NCBI GenBank assembly: GCA_028822585.1
Contig: JAPKDL010000006.1
Span: 1 to 64,000 of the forward strand
Direction: 5' to 3'
Length of the DNA stretch: 64,000 nucleotides
Origin: Alphaproteobacteria bacterium
GTDB lineage: Bacteria; Pseudomonadota; Alphaproteobacteria; UBA8366; GCA-2717185
Below the pieces are notes generated by a model that was not told where the DNA came from, searched no databases, and worked only from the letters and a program-made list of their open reading frames with translations. Positions within the stretch are counted from its first letter, which is position 1, and each line of letters starts with the position of its first letter. Positions 39,758 to 49,219 of the stretch are shown here, piece by piece. The translations under genes were made by a program, and so were the position numbers.

Positions 39758-41422
39758 TTACTCTTCCCCATAATGCACCCGGCGATAAGCGCGGGACGGA
39801 ATTTTATCGTCGGTGTGAATATCCCATAGGGTCGCGATATTCGCATTGTTGTGCTCGTCGAACAGTTTGGGGAACGCCCCCATCCGGGTCACCGTCTCGC
39901 TGCGCATCCCAAACCCAGTCGCAACGCCAGCCAAGTCCCCACGACCGTGGATCGCCGGTCCAGCGTCAAGGCCGTGCGCTCGGAATTTGTGGAACTCCGC
40001 GCCGTAACCGCCATCGTTCATGATGTTGATCAGCAGCTTAATGCCTTGTCTCCGGATGGTTTCCAATTCCTGCACATGCATCAACAAGCTGCCGTCGCCT
40101 TCAATCAATGCGACCTTGCCATCGCCACGCGCCGCCGCAATTCCAATGGCAGCGGGCAGCCCCGACCCGATGGCACCAAAGTCGTTCACCACATGGTATT
40201 TATCTGCCGCGCGACCCGTCATATGGGTCAAGGCGATAGAGAAATAATGCCCACCGCCGACAACAATATCCCAGTCCTTTGGAATCACCTGGTCAAGCTC
40301 CAGGATCATCTTACGAGGGTCGACCGTATCTGGCTGCACCGGATACACTTTACTATCGGGGCTATCACCTGAAATCTGCGCCGCCATGTCGCCTACGCGG
40401 AAGCCACTGCGCGACACGCCGCGTTCCTCCATACGGTTTGCGATGGCGTCCGCCGCCGCCCTGGCGTCCGCGCGTATGTGCATATCCGCCGTGCGCAACC
40501 CTTGCCATAAACCACGGGGATTGATATCAATTTGGACAACCTGTGCACCTGGATACAAATACCCGCCTTCGGTCGTGTAATGTCCAAGACCCGCACCGAC
40601 GCCGATCACCAAGTCTGATTCCGCAAACCGTTCGCGCGCAAAATCACTGGCGAAAGCCCCAGCGATATCCATGGCGTAAGGATTACCGTCGAACAGCCCT
40701 TTGCCAAACAGCGAGGTCGCTAACAACGCCCCCGATTTTTCTGCCAACGCTGCCAAAGACTCGCGTGCGCCGGAATGCAACGCGCCACGCCCGCCAATAA
40801 TAATCGGTTTTTCGGCTTCCGCGATCATGTCGATCAGTCGGTCCACAAGTGCCGGATCAGGCACGGGACGCTGCGCCGTTGGCACAATATCAGCCGACGG
40901 ATTGTAGTCAGCCATGTAGGGGTATTCCTGTGTCTGCAAATCCATTGGAATACTCAACACCACGGGGCGGCGTTCCACCTGTGCGACTTGGAAAGCCTCG
41001 CGCACATTGTCCAACAGCCGGTCGACCGAACGTACAGCGATGTAATGCGCGCCCGTCGCCAGGGTTAGCGGCGCCATGTCAATCTGTTGCAAATACCAGG
41101 CGGACCCCATCGGCGCATCGCCTGCGAACACGACCATCGGCACATTTCCCCGCGCCGCCATGGTCAACGCCGTCATGATCTGGGTGAAGCCCGGCCCGCA
41201 AGTTGTGGACGCGACGCCAACCTTACCGGTCGCGCGCGCGTAACCGTCCGCCATCGCGCAGGCGCAGTGTTCGTGCCGAGCGTGGACCAGGTTGGCACCG
41301 TACTTGTCGCCCATTTTAGCCGCCCAATACATATTGGCGTCACCCATCAGCGTGAAGACGAATTCCACCCCTTCGGCCTTAAACGCCAGGGCGAGCATGT
41401 CAGAAACCTGAAGTTTTTCCAT
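39758..41422 (-). CDS. Thiamine pyrophosphate enzyme, acetolactate synthase-like
   Basis: EGVEFVFTLMGDANMYW; ATGKVGVASTTCGPGFTQ; FGAIGSGLPAAIGIAAARGDGKVALIEGDGSLLMHVQELETIRRQGIKLLINIMNDGGYG. Confidence 0.93.
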   Translation of the reverse strand: MEKLQVSDMLALAFKAEGVEFVFTLMGDANMYWAAKMGDKYGANLVHARHEHCACAMADGYARATGKVGVASTTCGPGFTQIMTALTMAARGNVPMVVFAGDAPMGSAWYLQQIDMAPLTLATGAHYIAVRSVDRLLDNVREAFQVAQVERRPVVLSIPMDLQTQEYPYMADYNPSADIVPTAQRPVPDPALVDRLIDMIAEAEKPIIIGGRGALHSGARESLAALAEKSGALLATSLFGKGLFDGNPYAMDIAGAFASDFARERFAESDLVIGVGAGLGHYTTEGGYLYPGAQVVQIDINPRGLWQGLRTADMHIRADARAAADAIANRMEERGVSRSGFRVGDMAAQISGDSPDSKVYPVQPDTVDPRKMILELDQVIPKDWDIVVGGGHYFSIALTHMTGRAADKYHVVNDFGAIGSGLPAAIGIAAARGDGKVALIEGDGSLLMHVQELETIRRQGIKLLINIMNDGGYGAEFHKFRAHGLDAGPAIHGRGDLAGVATGFGMRSETVTRMGAFPKLFDEHNNANIATLWDIHTDDKIPSRAYRRVHYGEE

Positions 41423-41424
41423 TG

Positions 41425-42036
41425 TTAGTGTCCTTTTTTGCCGACAAGACCCATGAGCCCGGCAAGCATTGATTTAAAAGCCTTCCATAAAAGACTAAAG
41501 GCGTTTAATTCCGCGGCAGGTACCAGTTGCGGTTTTGGCGCGTCCGTCACAGACGCGTTTTCATCGGTTCCGAGGCCGCCTGACCCACACGCCTGATGCG
41601 TAACCAGGTTGGTCAGGTTTGTCGAAAATTCACCCAGCAACGCCCGTGCAACATGGACGCCTCCTGAATTGGCGAAGGCTTCCAGTGGACCCGTCACATT
41701 AAATTCACCCTGAATAGAAAGGTTCGTCTCCACGACGCCGGTAACGGCGAGTTTACCGGACGCTAAAGCGCGCGACGCGCCGCGTTGATCAATACCACGC
41801 CCTTCGACCGTGCAGGTCATCGTCGCATCGTCAAATTTCAACGCCGCCTCGCCGCGAAATATCGCAACGGTCGGCCCAAATTTAACCTTGATCGAACCGC
41901 TCCAAGAACCACCTTCGGATTCAGGTGACAATTCCGCGCCAGGAATGCAAGACGCGACAACTGCCGGGTCCCGCAGCAAGGGCCACACGACATCAGGAGA
42001 TGACGGTATGATGGTTTCTTCACTAATCGAAATCAT
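41425..42036 (-). CDS. SRPBCC / CoxG-like (CO dehydrogenase subunit G) protein
   Basis: SSPDVVWPLLRDPAVVASCIPGAELSPE...SGSIKVKFGPTVAIFRGEAALKFDDATMTCTVEGRGIDQRGASRA. Confidence 0.88.
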   Translation of the reverse strand: MISISEETIIPSSPDVVWPLLRDPAVVASCIPGAELSPESEGGSWSGSIKVKFGPTVAIFRGEAALKFDDATMTCTVEGRGIDQRGASRALASGKLAVTGVVETNLSIQGEFNVTGPLEAFANSGGVHVARALLGEFSTNLTNLVTHQACGSGGLGTDENASVTDAPKPQLVPAAELNAFSLLWKAFKSMLAGLMGLVGKKGH

Positions 42037-42138
42037 AACTTCAACAGGTCCCGTAAAATTTACAGGCGACCGCGTGCGGCACCCTTCATTCTATATTTCA
42101 AAAGGCGTTCACACCGGATTATTCTCTGTGACTTATTT

Positions 42139-43020
42139 CTAAAACGGCGTGTCGCCCGCGATGGTGATACGATGCATCCGCCGGCGTTCCGAGTAGTCGG
42201 CGATGGCATGATGTTGAACCGAGCGGTTGTCCCACAAGGTGATTGTTCCCGGTTTCCAATTGACGCGGCAGGTGAACTCCGGCCGGATGGCATGTTCGCG
42301 CAGGAAGTCCAGAATTGGCTCAGCTTCGGCGTCGTTAAACCCTTCAAGGGTTTGCACGTGATTTCCAAGATAAAGCGCCATCCGTCCAGTTTCCGGATGG
42401 GTGCGGTACAGCGGGTGCGCTGATTCCGTCTGCAAATTCCCCGCATCCCTAACTTTTGCCGCCATTTTTAAATTTCCCTGATAGCGATCTTTGCGGCGCG
42501 AGCCTCCAGAGCGTCGGAACTTATCGCCAACACACCACGTCTTTACATCCGCCAGCATTGTCTTCATGCCGTCCGACAACGCGTCATAGGCGTCATGCAT
42601 ATTTGCGAAGAGTGTATCGCCGCCAGTGCTCGGGCTTTCTTTGGCGTACAGCATTGTAGCTTTGGCGGGTTGTGGATTGAACATCTGATCCGTGTGCCAT
42701 GTCGACCCAAACGTATATTTGTCGCCGGGCTCTTTAATGATTTCCAAAATTTCCGGGTGATTATCCATCCCGTTCATGTAGGGATGAAAATGAATGCCAC
42801 CCAAGCGCATCGCAAAATCGACTTGCTGGTCCGGCGTAATATCCTGATCGCGCAGTACAACGACCTGATGGCGGAGCCACGCATTGTAAAATTCATCGTA
42901 AACTTCATCATTGAGCTTGGCGAGATCAACCCCGAAAATTTCAGCGCCCATCGTACCGGCGATTGGTCTCACCTGGATATGCTTGTATTCAACCGATTCC
43001 AACGTTGCCGTCCCATTCAT
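42139..43020 (-). CDS. TauD/TfdA family dioxygenase
   Basis: STWHTDQMFNPQPAKATMLYAKESPSTGGDTLFANMHDAYDALSDGMK and WKPGTITLWDNRSVQHHAIADYSERRRMHRITIAGDTPF. Confidence 0.96.
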   Translation of the reverse strand: MNGTATLESVEYKHIQVRPIAGTMGAEIFGVDLAKLNDEVYDEFYNAWLRHQVVVLRDQDITPDQQVDFAMRLGGIHFHPYMNGMDNHPEILEIIKEPGDKYTFGSTWHTDQMFNPQPAKATMLYAKESPSTGGDTLFANMHDAYDALSDGMKTMLADVKTWCVGDKFRRSGGSRRKDRYQGNLKMAAKVRDAGNLQTESAHPLYRTHPETGRMALYLGNHVQTLEGFNDAEAEPILDFLREHAIRPEFTCRVNWKPGTITLWDNRSVQHHAIADYSERRRMHRITIAGDTPF

Positions 43021-43128
43021 CTATCAGTCCCTCACGTGGCGCATAAAGTTATTTTGAACGATAATTGTCCGAATAATATCTACGGCGTCAGGGTCATGAA
43101 GAAAAGAACGATCTTGGCGTCGCGCCAG

Positions 43129-43536
43129 CTAGGCGTTATTTTCTAGCAATTCGATCCAGTTGCCATCGGGGTCTTCAATCATCGAAATTCGAACGCCCGG
43201 ACGCACGTCTTTCGGTTCAACCGCCACCGTATAACCGGCTGACCGGCATTTTTCAGTCATGGCGATCAAATCTTTCACCGTAATCGTCCAGTAACGAATG
43301 CCGGAAGCGCCACGCGGTCCGCCGCCATTGTCCGCTTTTACAGGAATATCATTATGCGCCACGATTTTCACCAAGGTCGATCCGCACATCAAGCGATGCA
43401 TGACCCCACCGCCCGTCGCCGGGGTGTCCGCGACGTGTTCCAAGCCCAACGTTTCGCAATAAAATTTCATCGCAGCTTCGCCATCACGCACGACAATACC
43501 GATATCGATGGAATCCTTACCCAGTTCTATACCCAT
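43129..43536 (-). CDS. VOC family (glyoxalase/bleomycin resistance-fold) protein
   Basis: IGIVVRDGEAAMKFYCETLGLEHV...ISMIEDPDGNWIELLEN. Confidence 0.92.
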   Translation of the reverse strand: MGIELGKDSIDIGIVVRDGEAAMKFYCETLGLEHVADTPATGGGVMHRLMCGSTLVKIVAHNDIPVKADNGGGPRGASGIRYWTITVKDLIAMTEKCRSAGYTVAVEPKDVRPGVRISMIEDPDGNWIELLENNA

Positions 43537-43644
43537 AATTTGTTTTCCTATTTTGAATTATTCACCGCCATTGCGCACCGAAGGTAACCCGAAGGTCAAG
43601 CGTGTTATAGTGACGTCGTTTATGAACACTTCAAGAGGAACACC

Positions 43645-44067
43645 ATGAGCAACCCCGCCTTTGAATTCGATCACATTCATATCATCAGCAAGGCGCCGAA
43701 AAAATCTGCCGCGTGGTACGTGGAAATGTTCGGCGCCACGATCACCGCCGAAACCGAAGCACGGCGGGCGCCGCAAATATTTCTAGAACTCGGAGGGTCC
43801 AACATCATCATTCGCGGCCAACGGCCCGGTGAAGCGCCGAGCACGGCCAAACCCGTTCAGCAATATGACGACTATTCCAGTCACGCTGAATGGGGAACCG
43901 ATCATTTCGGTTATCTGTACAGCGGCGATCTCCGCGCCTTCTGTAAGGAGCTTCAAGCCAAAGGGGTAACCTTCCCCGTCGCCTTGAAGGAAGGCGTGAA
44001 CGGTGCTCTGTTATGTTATATCGCAGCACCGGACGGAGTCAGCATCGAGTTGATGCAGCGGAGCTGA
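43645..44067 (+). CDS. VOC family protein
   Basis: FDHIHIISKAPKKSAAWYVEMFGATI...LLCYIAAPDGVSIELMQ. Confidence 0.9.
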   Translation: MSNPAFEFDHIHIISKAPKKSAAWYVEMFGATITAETEARRAPQIFLELGGSNIIIRGQRPGEAPSTAKPVQQYDDYSSHAEWGTDHFGYLYSGDLRAFCKELQAKGVTFPVALKEGVNGALLCYIAAPDGVSIELMQRS

Positions 44068-44075
44068 GGAGCCTA

Positions 44076-44297
44076 TCAATAGTGCGGTGGCGGCGGTTCT
44101 TGTGTTTCGCCGCTCTCCATCGAATCTTCGGCCGCCTGTAATTTGTTTTTCAGAAATTCCAGTTTTCCGGTCAGCTTTTCGATAGCGGCCCACTGTTGAA
44201 TAGTGACTTCATTCAATTCCTGTATGACGCTATCTTGATGCGTAATATGGATTTCTAGATCGTCGAGCCGTTGTTGCAGGTCGGGTATCTCGGCCAT
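44076..44297 (-). CDS. slyX: SlyX family protein
   Basis: MAEIPDLQQRLDDLEIHITHQDSVIQELNEVTIQQWAAIEKLTGKLEFLKNKL...QEPPPPHY, the SlyX coiled coil with PPPHY tail. ORF track starts upstream at 44402. Confidence 0.92.
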   Translation of the reverse strand: MAEIPDLQQRLDDLEIHITHQDSVIQELNEVTIQQWAAIEKLTGKLEFLKNKLQAAEDSMESGETQEPPPPHY

Positions 44298-44301
44298 GAC
44301 A

Positions 44302-45165
44302 TTAATCCGGTAGCATAAAACGTTGGGCCTGTTCATCATAATCGCCGTAGCCCAAATCTTCACGCAATTCCGCAGAAGGCAACGCGCCAGCAGATTCGGC
44401 ATGACCGGCCTTCAATGCAGCAAGCCCCGCCTTGATCGCCCCCACCACCGGCGAAATCATGCCCGTGGGATACGTGCCGATCTTGAATCCCAATTCGGCG
44501 GCTTCCGTTTGGGTTGGCGTGGCGCGCGGGGCACCGGGCGACAGCACCGCGAAGGATGGCTTACCCGCGGCGGCGTCAACAGCGCGGCGAATTTCTGCAT
44601 CGTCCGCAGGCGAATCCAGGAACAGGATATCGGCGCCCTCCTCCACATACATCTCAATCCGCGCCACCGCTTCGTCGATGCCTAATGTTGGCCGACAGTC
44701 AGTGCGCGCCAAAACCATAATGCCAGAGTCTTTTGCGGCCTCAACAGCGGCGCGGATCTTCATGCGGGCGACCTCAAACGGCAAGGTTGGTTTCCCCGCA
44801 GCCGTCAACGCACGTGGGCTGACCTTATCTTCAATCAAAACCGCCGCTGCCCCAGCGCGACCATAAGCCCGAACGGTTCGCTGGACATTCATGGCGTTGC
44901 CATACCCGTGGTCGCCATCGGCAAGAATCAGCAAATCCGATGCGGCGGCATGCGCTTGATTGAAGGAATCCATCATCTCCGCAAACGAAATCAGGTCGAG
45001 GTCCGGCCCCCCCAACCGGCTGGCCGCGACGCAGGAGCCGGATAGAAAGGCCGATTTGAATCCGGCCCGCGCCGTCAGTTTGGAAGATAGCCCATCCCAA
45101 ATGGCGGGCATGACCACAAAGTCAGGTTTTGCGAGCAGGGAGCGGAGCTGTTCAGGGGCTGTCAT
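44302..45165 (-). CDS. Isocitrate lyase/phosphoenolpyruvate mutase family protein
   Basis: VMPAIWDGLSSKLTARAGFKSAFLSGSCVAASRLGGPDL; LILADGDHGYGNAMNVQRTVRAYGRAGAAAVLIEDKVSPR. Confidence 0.93.
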   Translation of the reverse strand: MTAPEQLRSLLAKPDFVVMPAIWDGLSSKLTARAGFKSAFLSGSCVAASRLGGPDLDLISFAEMMDSFNQAHAAASDLLILADGDHGYGNAMNVQRTVRAYGRAGAAAVLIEDKVSPRALTAAGKPTLPFEVARMKIRAAVEAAKDSGIMVLARTDCRPTLGIDEAVARIEMYVEEGADILFLDSPADDAEIRRAVDAAAGKPSFAVLSPGAPRATPTQTEAAELGFKIGTYPTGMISPVVGAIKAGLAALKAGHAESAGALPSAELREDLGYGDYDEQAQRFMLPD

Positions 45166-45189
45166 GATACATCCTTTAATATGATAAAC

Positions 45190-46092
45190 TCAGGAATCAT
45201 TTGCGGGCCATTTTACTCCCGCCAGAGTTTCGTAATGTTCTATAATTTGCGTGGAATCTTCCGCCGCAGATCCTTTGTTTAAAGCGAAGGACCACGCTTG
45301 ACGCGCGCCGCTGCCAACGAACATCGTCACGCCTTGCGCCTCAGCCTCCTCCAGGCACAACCGGATATCCTTGAACATCAATCCGGTGCCGAAACCACCG
45401 TCAAATTTGCGGGTCAAAACGGAATTGGGAAACTTGGTCTCCGTCGCCGTATTTCGGCCACTGCTGGCGTTGAAAACATCGATCATCAATTTTGGGTCCA
45501 GCCCGGCCTTAATGCCCAGCGTGACCGCTTCTGACGTCACCGCCAGCGCCGTGCCCGATAGCAAATTATTCAGCAACTTCATCATCTGGCCCATACCGAT
45601 TTTGTCGCCGACGTAAAATACGTTCTTGCCAATTTTCTCCAACATCGGACGGTGGTGACCAAAATCGTTATGCGGCCCGGACACCATGACCGCCAAACTA
45701 CCCGAAATCGCGCCGATGACGCCGCCGCTGACCGGCGCGTCCAACGCGAGTATGCCCGCGCCCTTCAAACCTTCCGCCACGGGAACCGACGTCTGCGGAC
45801 CCGTGGTCGACAGGTCGATATAAGTCTTCACCATGGAGCCTTTGGCAATGCCGTCTTCACCCAACGCGACACTTTCAACAATAGCCGGTGTCGGTAAGCA
45901 CACCAAAATTGTTTCAACCTGATCCGCCAAATCTTTGGGCGACGACGCCGTGGTGGCGCCTTTCGCAGCACAGGCGTCCACGGCGGTCTTGTTGGGGTCG
46001 TAAACCCGCACCGCATAACCAGCCTCCAACAAATTGGAGACCATCGGACCTCCCATATTGCCAACGCCAATAAACCCGATTTCCGTCGCCAT
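45190..46092 (-). CDS. NAD(P)-dependent oxidoreductase, 3-hydroxyisobutyrate dehydrogenase family
   Basis: IGFIGVGNMGGPMVSNLLEAGYAVRVYDPN; DAPVSGGVIGAISGSLAVMVSG; KIGMGQMMKLLNN. Confidence 0.95.
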   Translation of the reverse strand: MATEIGFIGVGNMGGPMVSNLLEAGYAVRVYDPNKTAVDACAAKGATTASSPKDLADQVETILVCLPTPAIVESVALGEDGIAKGSMVKTYIDLSTTGPQTSVPVAEGLKGAGILALDAPVSGGVIGAISGSLAVMVSGPHNDFGHHRPMLEKIGKNVFYVGDKIGMGQMMKLLNNLLSGTALAVTSEAVTLGIKAGLDPKLMIDVFNASSGRNTATETKFPNSVLTRKFDGGFGTGLMFKDIRLCLEEAEAQGVTMFVGSGARQAWSFALNKGSAAEDSTQIIEHYETLAGVKWPANDS

Positions 46093-46136
46093 CTTGAATC
46101 CCGCTTTCCTGTAAAATTTATCGACCTCATGCTAAA

Positions 46137-46245
46137 ATCAAAACAGATGGTGCCCATCTGTTTTGATCAGTTGCCCCACCAGATCAATAGATTGGTGAGC
46201 TGATTCACAAAATGCTTGGGTACCAAGCGTTTTGATCAGACCACT
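46137..46245. repeat. Dispersed hairpin element (copy 1)
   Basis: Three consecutive hairpins: AAACAGATGG-TGC-CCATCTGTTT; CACCAgATCaataGATTGGTG; GCTTGG-GTA-CCAAGC. Core 46164..46245 aligns with 55221..55300. Confidence 0.6.
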
Positions 46246-46392
46246 AAGCCGACACGTTCCCTTAACGCTACCTTAATAGGCGGGAAACGGAAGGCCAAGG
46301 TCCAGATCACGTTAGATTTCGCGCAAGACTTGTTCATCCAGTTTTCTCGTGGAATGAATAGCGCGAAATCACTTACGTTGGAGCATTTTACC

Positions 46393-47055
46393 GTGACCAT
46401 AAAAATAATAGGCGCCGGATTTGGCCGGACCGCTACAAAATCCCTCAAAGCGGCGCTGGAGCAGCTGGGCTTTGGTCCTTGCTATCACATGATCGAACTG
46501 CACCAGAACTCGGAACGGCTAAGTTACTGGCAAGAAGCGGCGGCGACCGGGGGAACTGACTGGAATGCATTATTCGAAGGTTATAACGCCTGCGTCGATT
46601 GGCCCGCCGCACATTATTGGCGGGAACTGGCAGAATTTTACCCAGACGCGAAAATCTTGCTGTCGGTGCGTTCGGCGGAATCCTGGGTAAAAAGCATCCA
46701 ATCCACCATATTTAAAAGCTTGCGAACCTATCCTGACATGCAACCAGGCATTCACCGGGACCGGAGCGTGATGAATTATGAAATCATCGCCAAACGAACC
46801 TTTTATGAGAGATTGGATGATACAGACTACCTGATTGCCGCCTTCAACAATCACACCGCCGAAGTCCAACGGAGCATCGCGCCGGAGCGACTGTTAACCT
46901 ATGACGGGGCGCAAGGCTGGGAACCGCTGTCTAAATTTCTGGATGTTGCGATCCCGGATGAACCTTATCCCTTCACGAACACCACCGCCGATTTCCAAAA
47001 ACGTGCCCAAGAACGGGCTCAGGAATTGACTGGAACTACCGGATCAATAAACTAA
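46393..47055 (+). CDS. Sulfotransferase family protein
   Basis: (GTG)TIKIIGAGFGRTATKSLKAALEQLGFGPCYHM...FYPDAKILLSVRSAESWVKS. ORF track extends upstream to 46216. Confidence 0.9.
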   Translation: MTIKIIGAGFGRTATKSLKAALEQLGFGPCYHMIELHQNSERLSYWQEAAATGGTDWNALFEGYNACVDWPAAHYWRELAEFYPDAKILLSVRSAESWVKSIQSTIFKSLRTYPDMQPGIHRDRSVMNYEIIAKRTFYERLDDTDYLIAAFNNHTAEVQRSIAPERLLTYDGAQGWEPLSKFLDVAIPDEPYPFTNTTADFQKRAQERAQELTGTTGSIN

Positions 47056-47088
47056 CCTCTAAACAAATGTTCATGACAGGAGCCGCCT

Positions 47089-48117
47089 ATGGCCTCGAAC
47101 ACAGGGCAATCAGGCCCAGATAATGAATGGCTCGCCAGGCTTAAAGAGCCAATTTTGGAGCCAGACCTCGCCATCATTGATCCACATCACCATTTATGGC
47201 TACGGAATGGTTACACTTACTTGATGCCTGAATTGGCCGACGACCTGGCCAGCGGCCACAACATCGTTGGCACGGTCTTCGCCGAATGCCATTCCATGTA
47301 CAAACAAGACGGACCCGAGGCGGAACGCTCACTGGGCGAAACCGCGTTTGTCACCGGTCAGGCGGCGATGAGCGAAAGTGGCGGCTTTGGATCAGCACAA
47401 GCCTGCGCCGTCATGTTCGGCAATATCGACATGACCCTGGGCGCTGGCGTCGAGCCTTTATTGGAACGTCATATCACGGCGTCCGGGGGACGTTTTCGAG
47501 GCGTGCGTTATTCCAGCGGTTGGGACGCGGATGAGCGTATTCGCAACGTTGCGCCAAACGCTAACATGCTCGCCGACAACAATGTCCGTGACGCGGCCGC
47601 TGTGTTGAATCGCCTGAATCTATCACTCGACAGTTGGGTCTATCACACACAACTGGACGAGGTTGGCGCAATGGCCGACGCTTATCCGGACCTAACCATT
47701 ATCCTCAACCATGTCGGCAGCCCTATACTGGGCGGTCCGTACCGGGGGAAATCCAAAGAAGTATTTGAAGATTGGCGCGTCCGCATTCAACGCGTTGCGG
47801 AACGTCCGAATGTCGTTGTCAAACTCGGCGCGCTGCCCATCCGCATGGGGGATTTCGACGGTGACCGAAGCTTGCCGCCCGGTTCGGAGGAAGTAGCGAA
47901 CGTCTGGCGACCCTGGATTGAAACCTGTATCGACGCCTTCGGCCCTTCGCGCGCCATGTTTGAATCCAATTTCCCCGTTCACAAACGTTGGGTCAGCTAT
48001 CAGGTTAGCTGGAACGCCTTTAAACGCTTGGCAGAGAACGCCACGGATGAAGAAAAGAAAGATATGTTCGCTGGCGCCGCGATGCGCGCCTACCGAATGG
48101 AAAATGTAATCCGCTAA
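47089..48117 (+). CDS. Amidohydrolase family protein (2-pyrone-4,6-dicarboxylate lactonase-like TIM-barrel)
   Basis: LAIIDPHHHLWLRNGYTYLMPELADDL; LILNHVGSP-type motif TIILNHVGSPILGG; MFESNFPVHK. Confidence 0.92.
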   Translation: MASNTGQSGPDNEWLARLKEPILEPDLAIIDPHHHLWLRNGYTYLMPELADDLASGHNIVGTVFAECHSMYKQDGPEAERSLGETAFVTGQAAMSESGGFGSAQACAVMFGNIDMTLGAGVEPLLERHITASGGRFRGVRYSSGWDADERIRNVAPNANMLADNNVRDAAAVLNRLNLSLDSWVYHTQLDEVGAMADAYPDLTIILNHVGSPILGGPYRGKSKEVFEDWRVRIQRVAERPNVVVKLGALPIRMGDFDGDRSLPPGSEEVANVWRPWIETCIDAFGPSRAMFESNFPVHKRWVSYQVSWNAFKRLAENATDEEKKDMFAGAAMRAYRMENVIR

Positions 48118-48153
48118 CCGCAATTCCAAACGAAGTCTGGAGACACCTTTAAA

Positions 48154-49140
48154 ATGACACATTCGAAAACAACGTTGAACGGCGACTTTGGCATCCAATT
48201 GAATAACATCACGTGTGATGATCTGGCGGATCCGGACTTTCAATCCAAGGCCTACGAACTATGGGCGTCTCATGGCGGCTTGCTTGTTGTCAGAGGTAAA
48301 GACCTGTCCGAACTTTCTCCGGAGGCACTTGTCGCGTGGTCGAATGTTTTTGGGGCCGTTGAAAAGGAAAATTTGGCTGCGAGGGAAGACAAAATGGTCA
48401 AGGGATTTCCGATCCTGCGAATAGGGAACATCAAAGACGAGACCGGCAAGCGTTTGGCATCATTTGCAAAATCGGTGCAGCTCGAGAGCGACGACGATGT
48501 CCAATACAATCCGGAAACCCGCAAGCCTGTCTGGCATACGGATTCGACCTTTCGAAAATTTCCGCCCATTGGGTCAGTTTTTCATTGCAAAACCGCGCCA
48601 CCTGAAGGTTCGGAGACATTATTTGCCGACACCCGCAGCGCCTATGCGGACCTGGATAAGGCGTCGAAACAGAAACTCGAGCCGCTCGAGGCCGTCTGCT
48701 CGCTAGCGCATCATGATAAGAAAATCAGCCTGTATTCCCCAGATTTTCCGGTTCTGACCCCGGAACAGCGTGCGGCAAACCCGCCGAACCGGGTGCCGGT
48801 CGTCTTGAAACACCCAGTTACGGGCTCTCTGGCCTTATATGGTTTGAACAGCTCGACCTGCGCGTTGCTCCCTAAAGGTCAAAATTTGTCCGGTGAACAG
48901 ATGGATGTTTGCGATTTGGAGGGCATTGAGGATGACAGCGTTCTCATCTGGCGCGACTTACTGCCTTACGTCACTGGCCCTAAATATACAGTGCGGTGGC
49001 GCTGGCAGGCAGGTGATGTGGTGGTCTGGGACAATCGTTGCACCATCCATTCCGCGACGGGATATGATTCCGAGCGCTATAGCCGCGAAATGTGGCGGCT
49101 AACCCTGTTGGACAGAACTGAAACCAAGGCGGTCGCATAG
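48154..49140 (+). CDS. TauD/TfdA family dioxygenase
   Basis: VWHTDSTFRKFPPIGSVFHCKTAPPEGSETLFADTRSAYADL; WQAGDVVVWDNRCTIHSATGYDSERYSREMWR. Confidence 0.95.
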   Translation: MTHSKTTLNGDFGIQLNNITCDDLADPDFQSKAYELWASHGGLLVVRGKDLSELSPEALVAWSNVFGAVEKENLAAREDKMVKGFPILRIGNIKDETGKRLASFAKSVQLESDDDVQYNPETRKPVWHTDSTFRKFPPIGSVFHCKTAPPEGSETLFADTRSAYADLDKASKQKLEPLEAVCSLAHHDKKISLYSPDFPVLTPEQRAANPPNRVPVVLKHPVTGSLALYGLNSSTCALLPKGQNLSGEQMDVCDLEGIEDDSVLIWRDLLPYVTGPKYTVRWRWQAGDVVVWDNRCTIHSATGYDSERYSREMWRLTLLDRTETKAVA

Positions 49141-49219
49141 TAATATTTTAACAGCCCAAACCTTGCTTCTGGCACTCTTATAGCGAGCAACGCTTCTCCC
49201 GACAGCTGGTCCATATATG

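Noticed and set aside
46164-46245. Three-hairpin element as a tRNA
   Set aside because: No acceptor stem closing the three arms and no recognisable T-loop GGTTCRA or CCA end.
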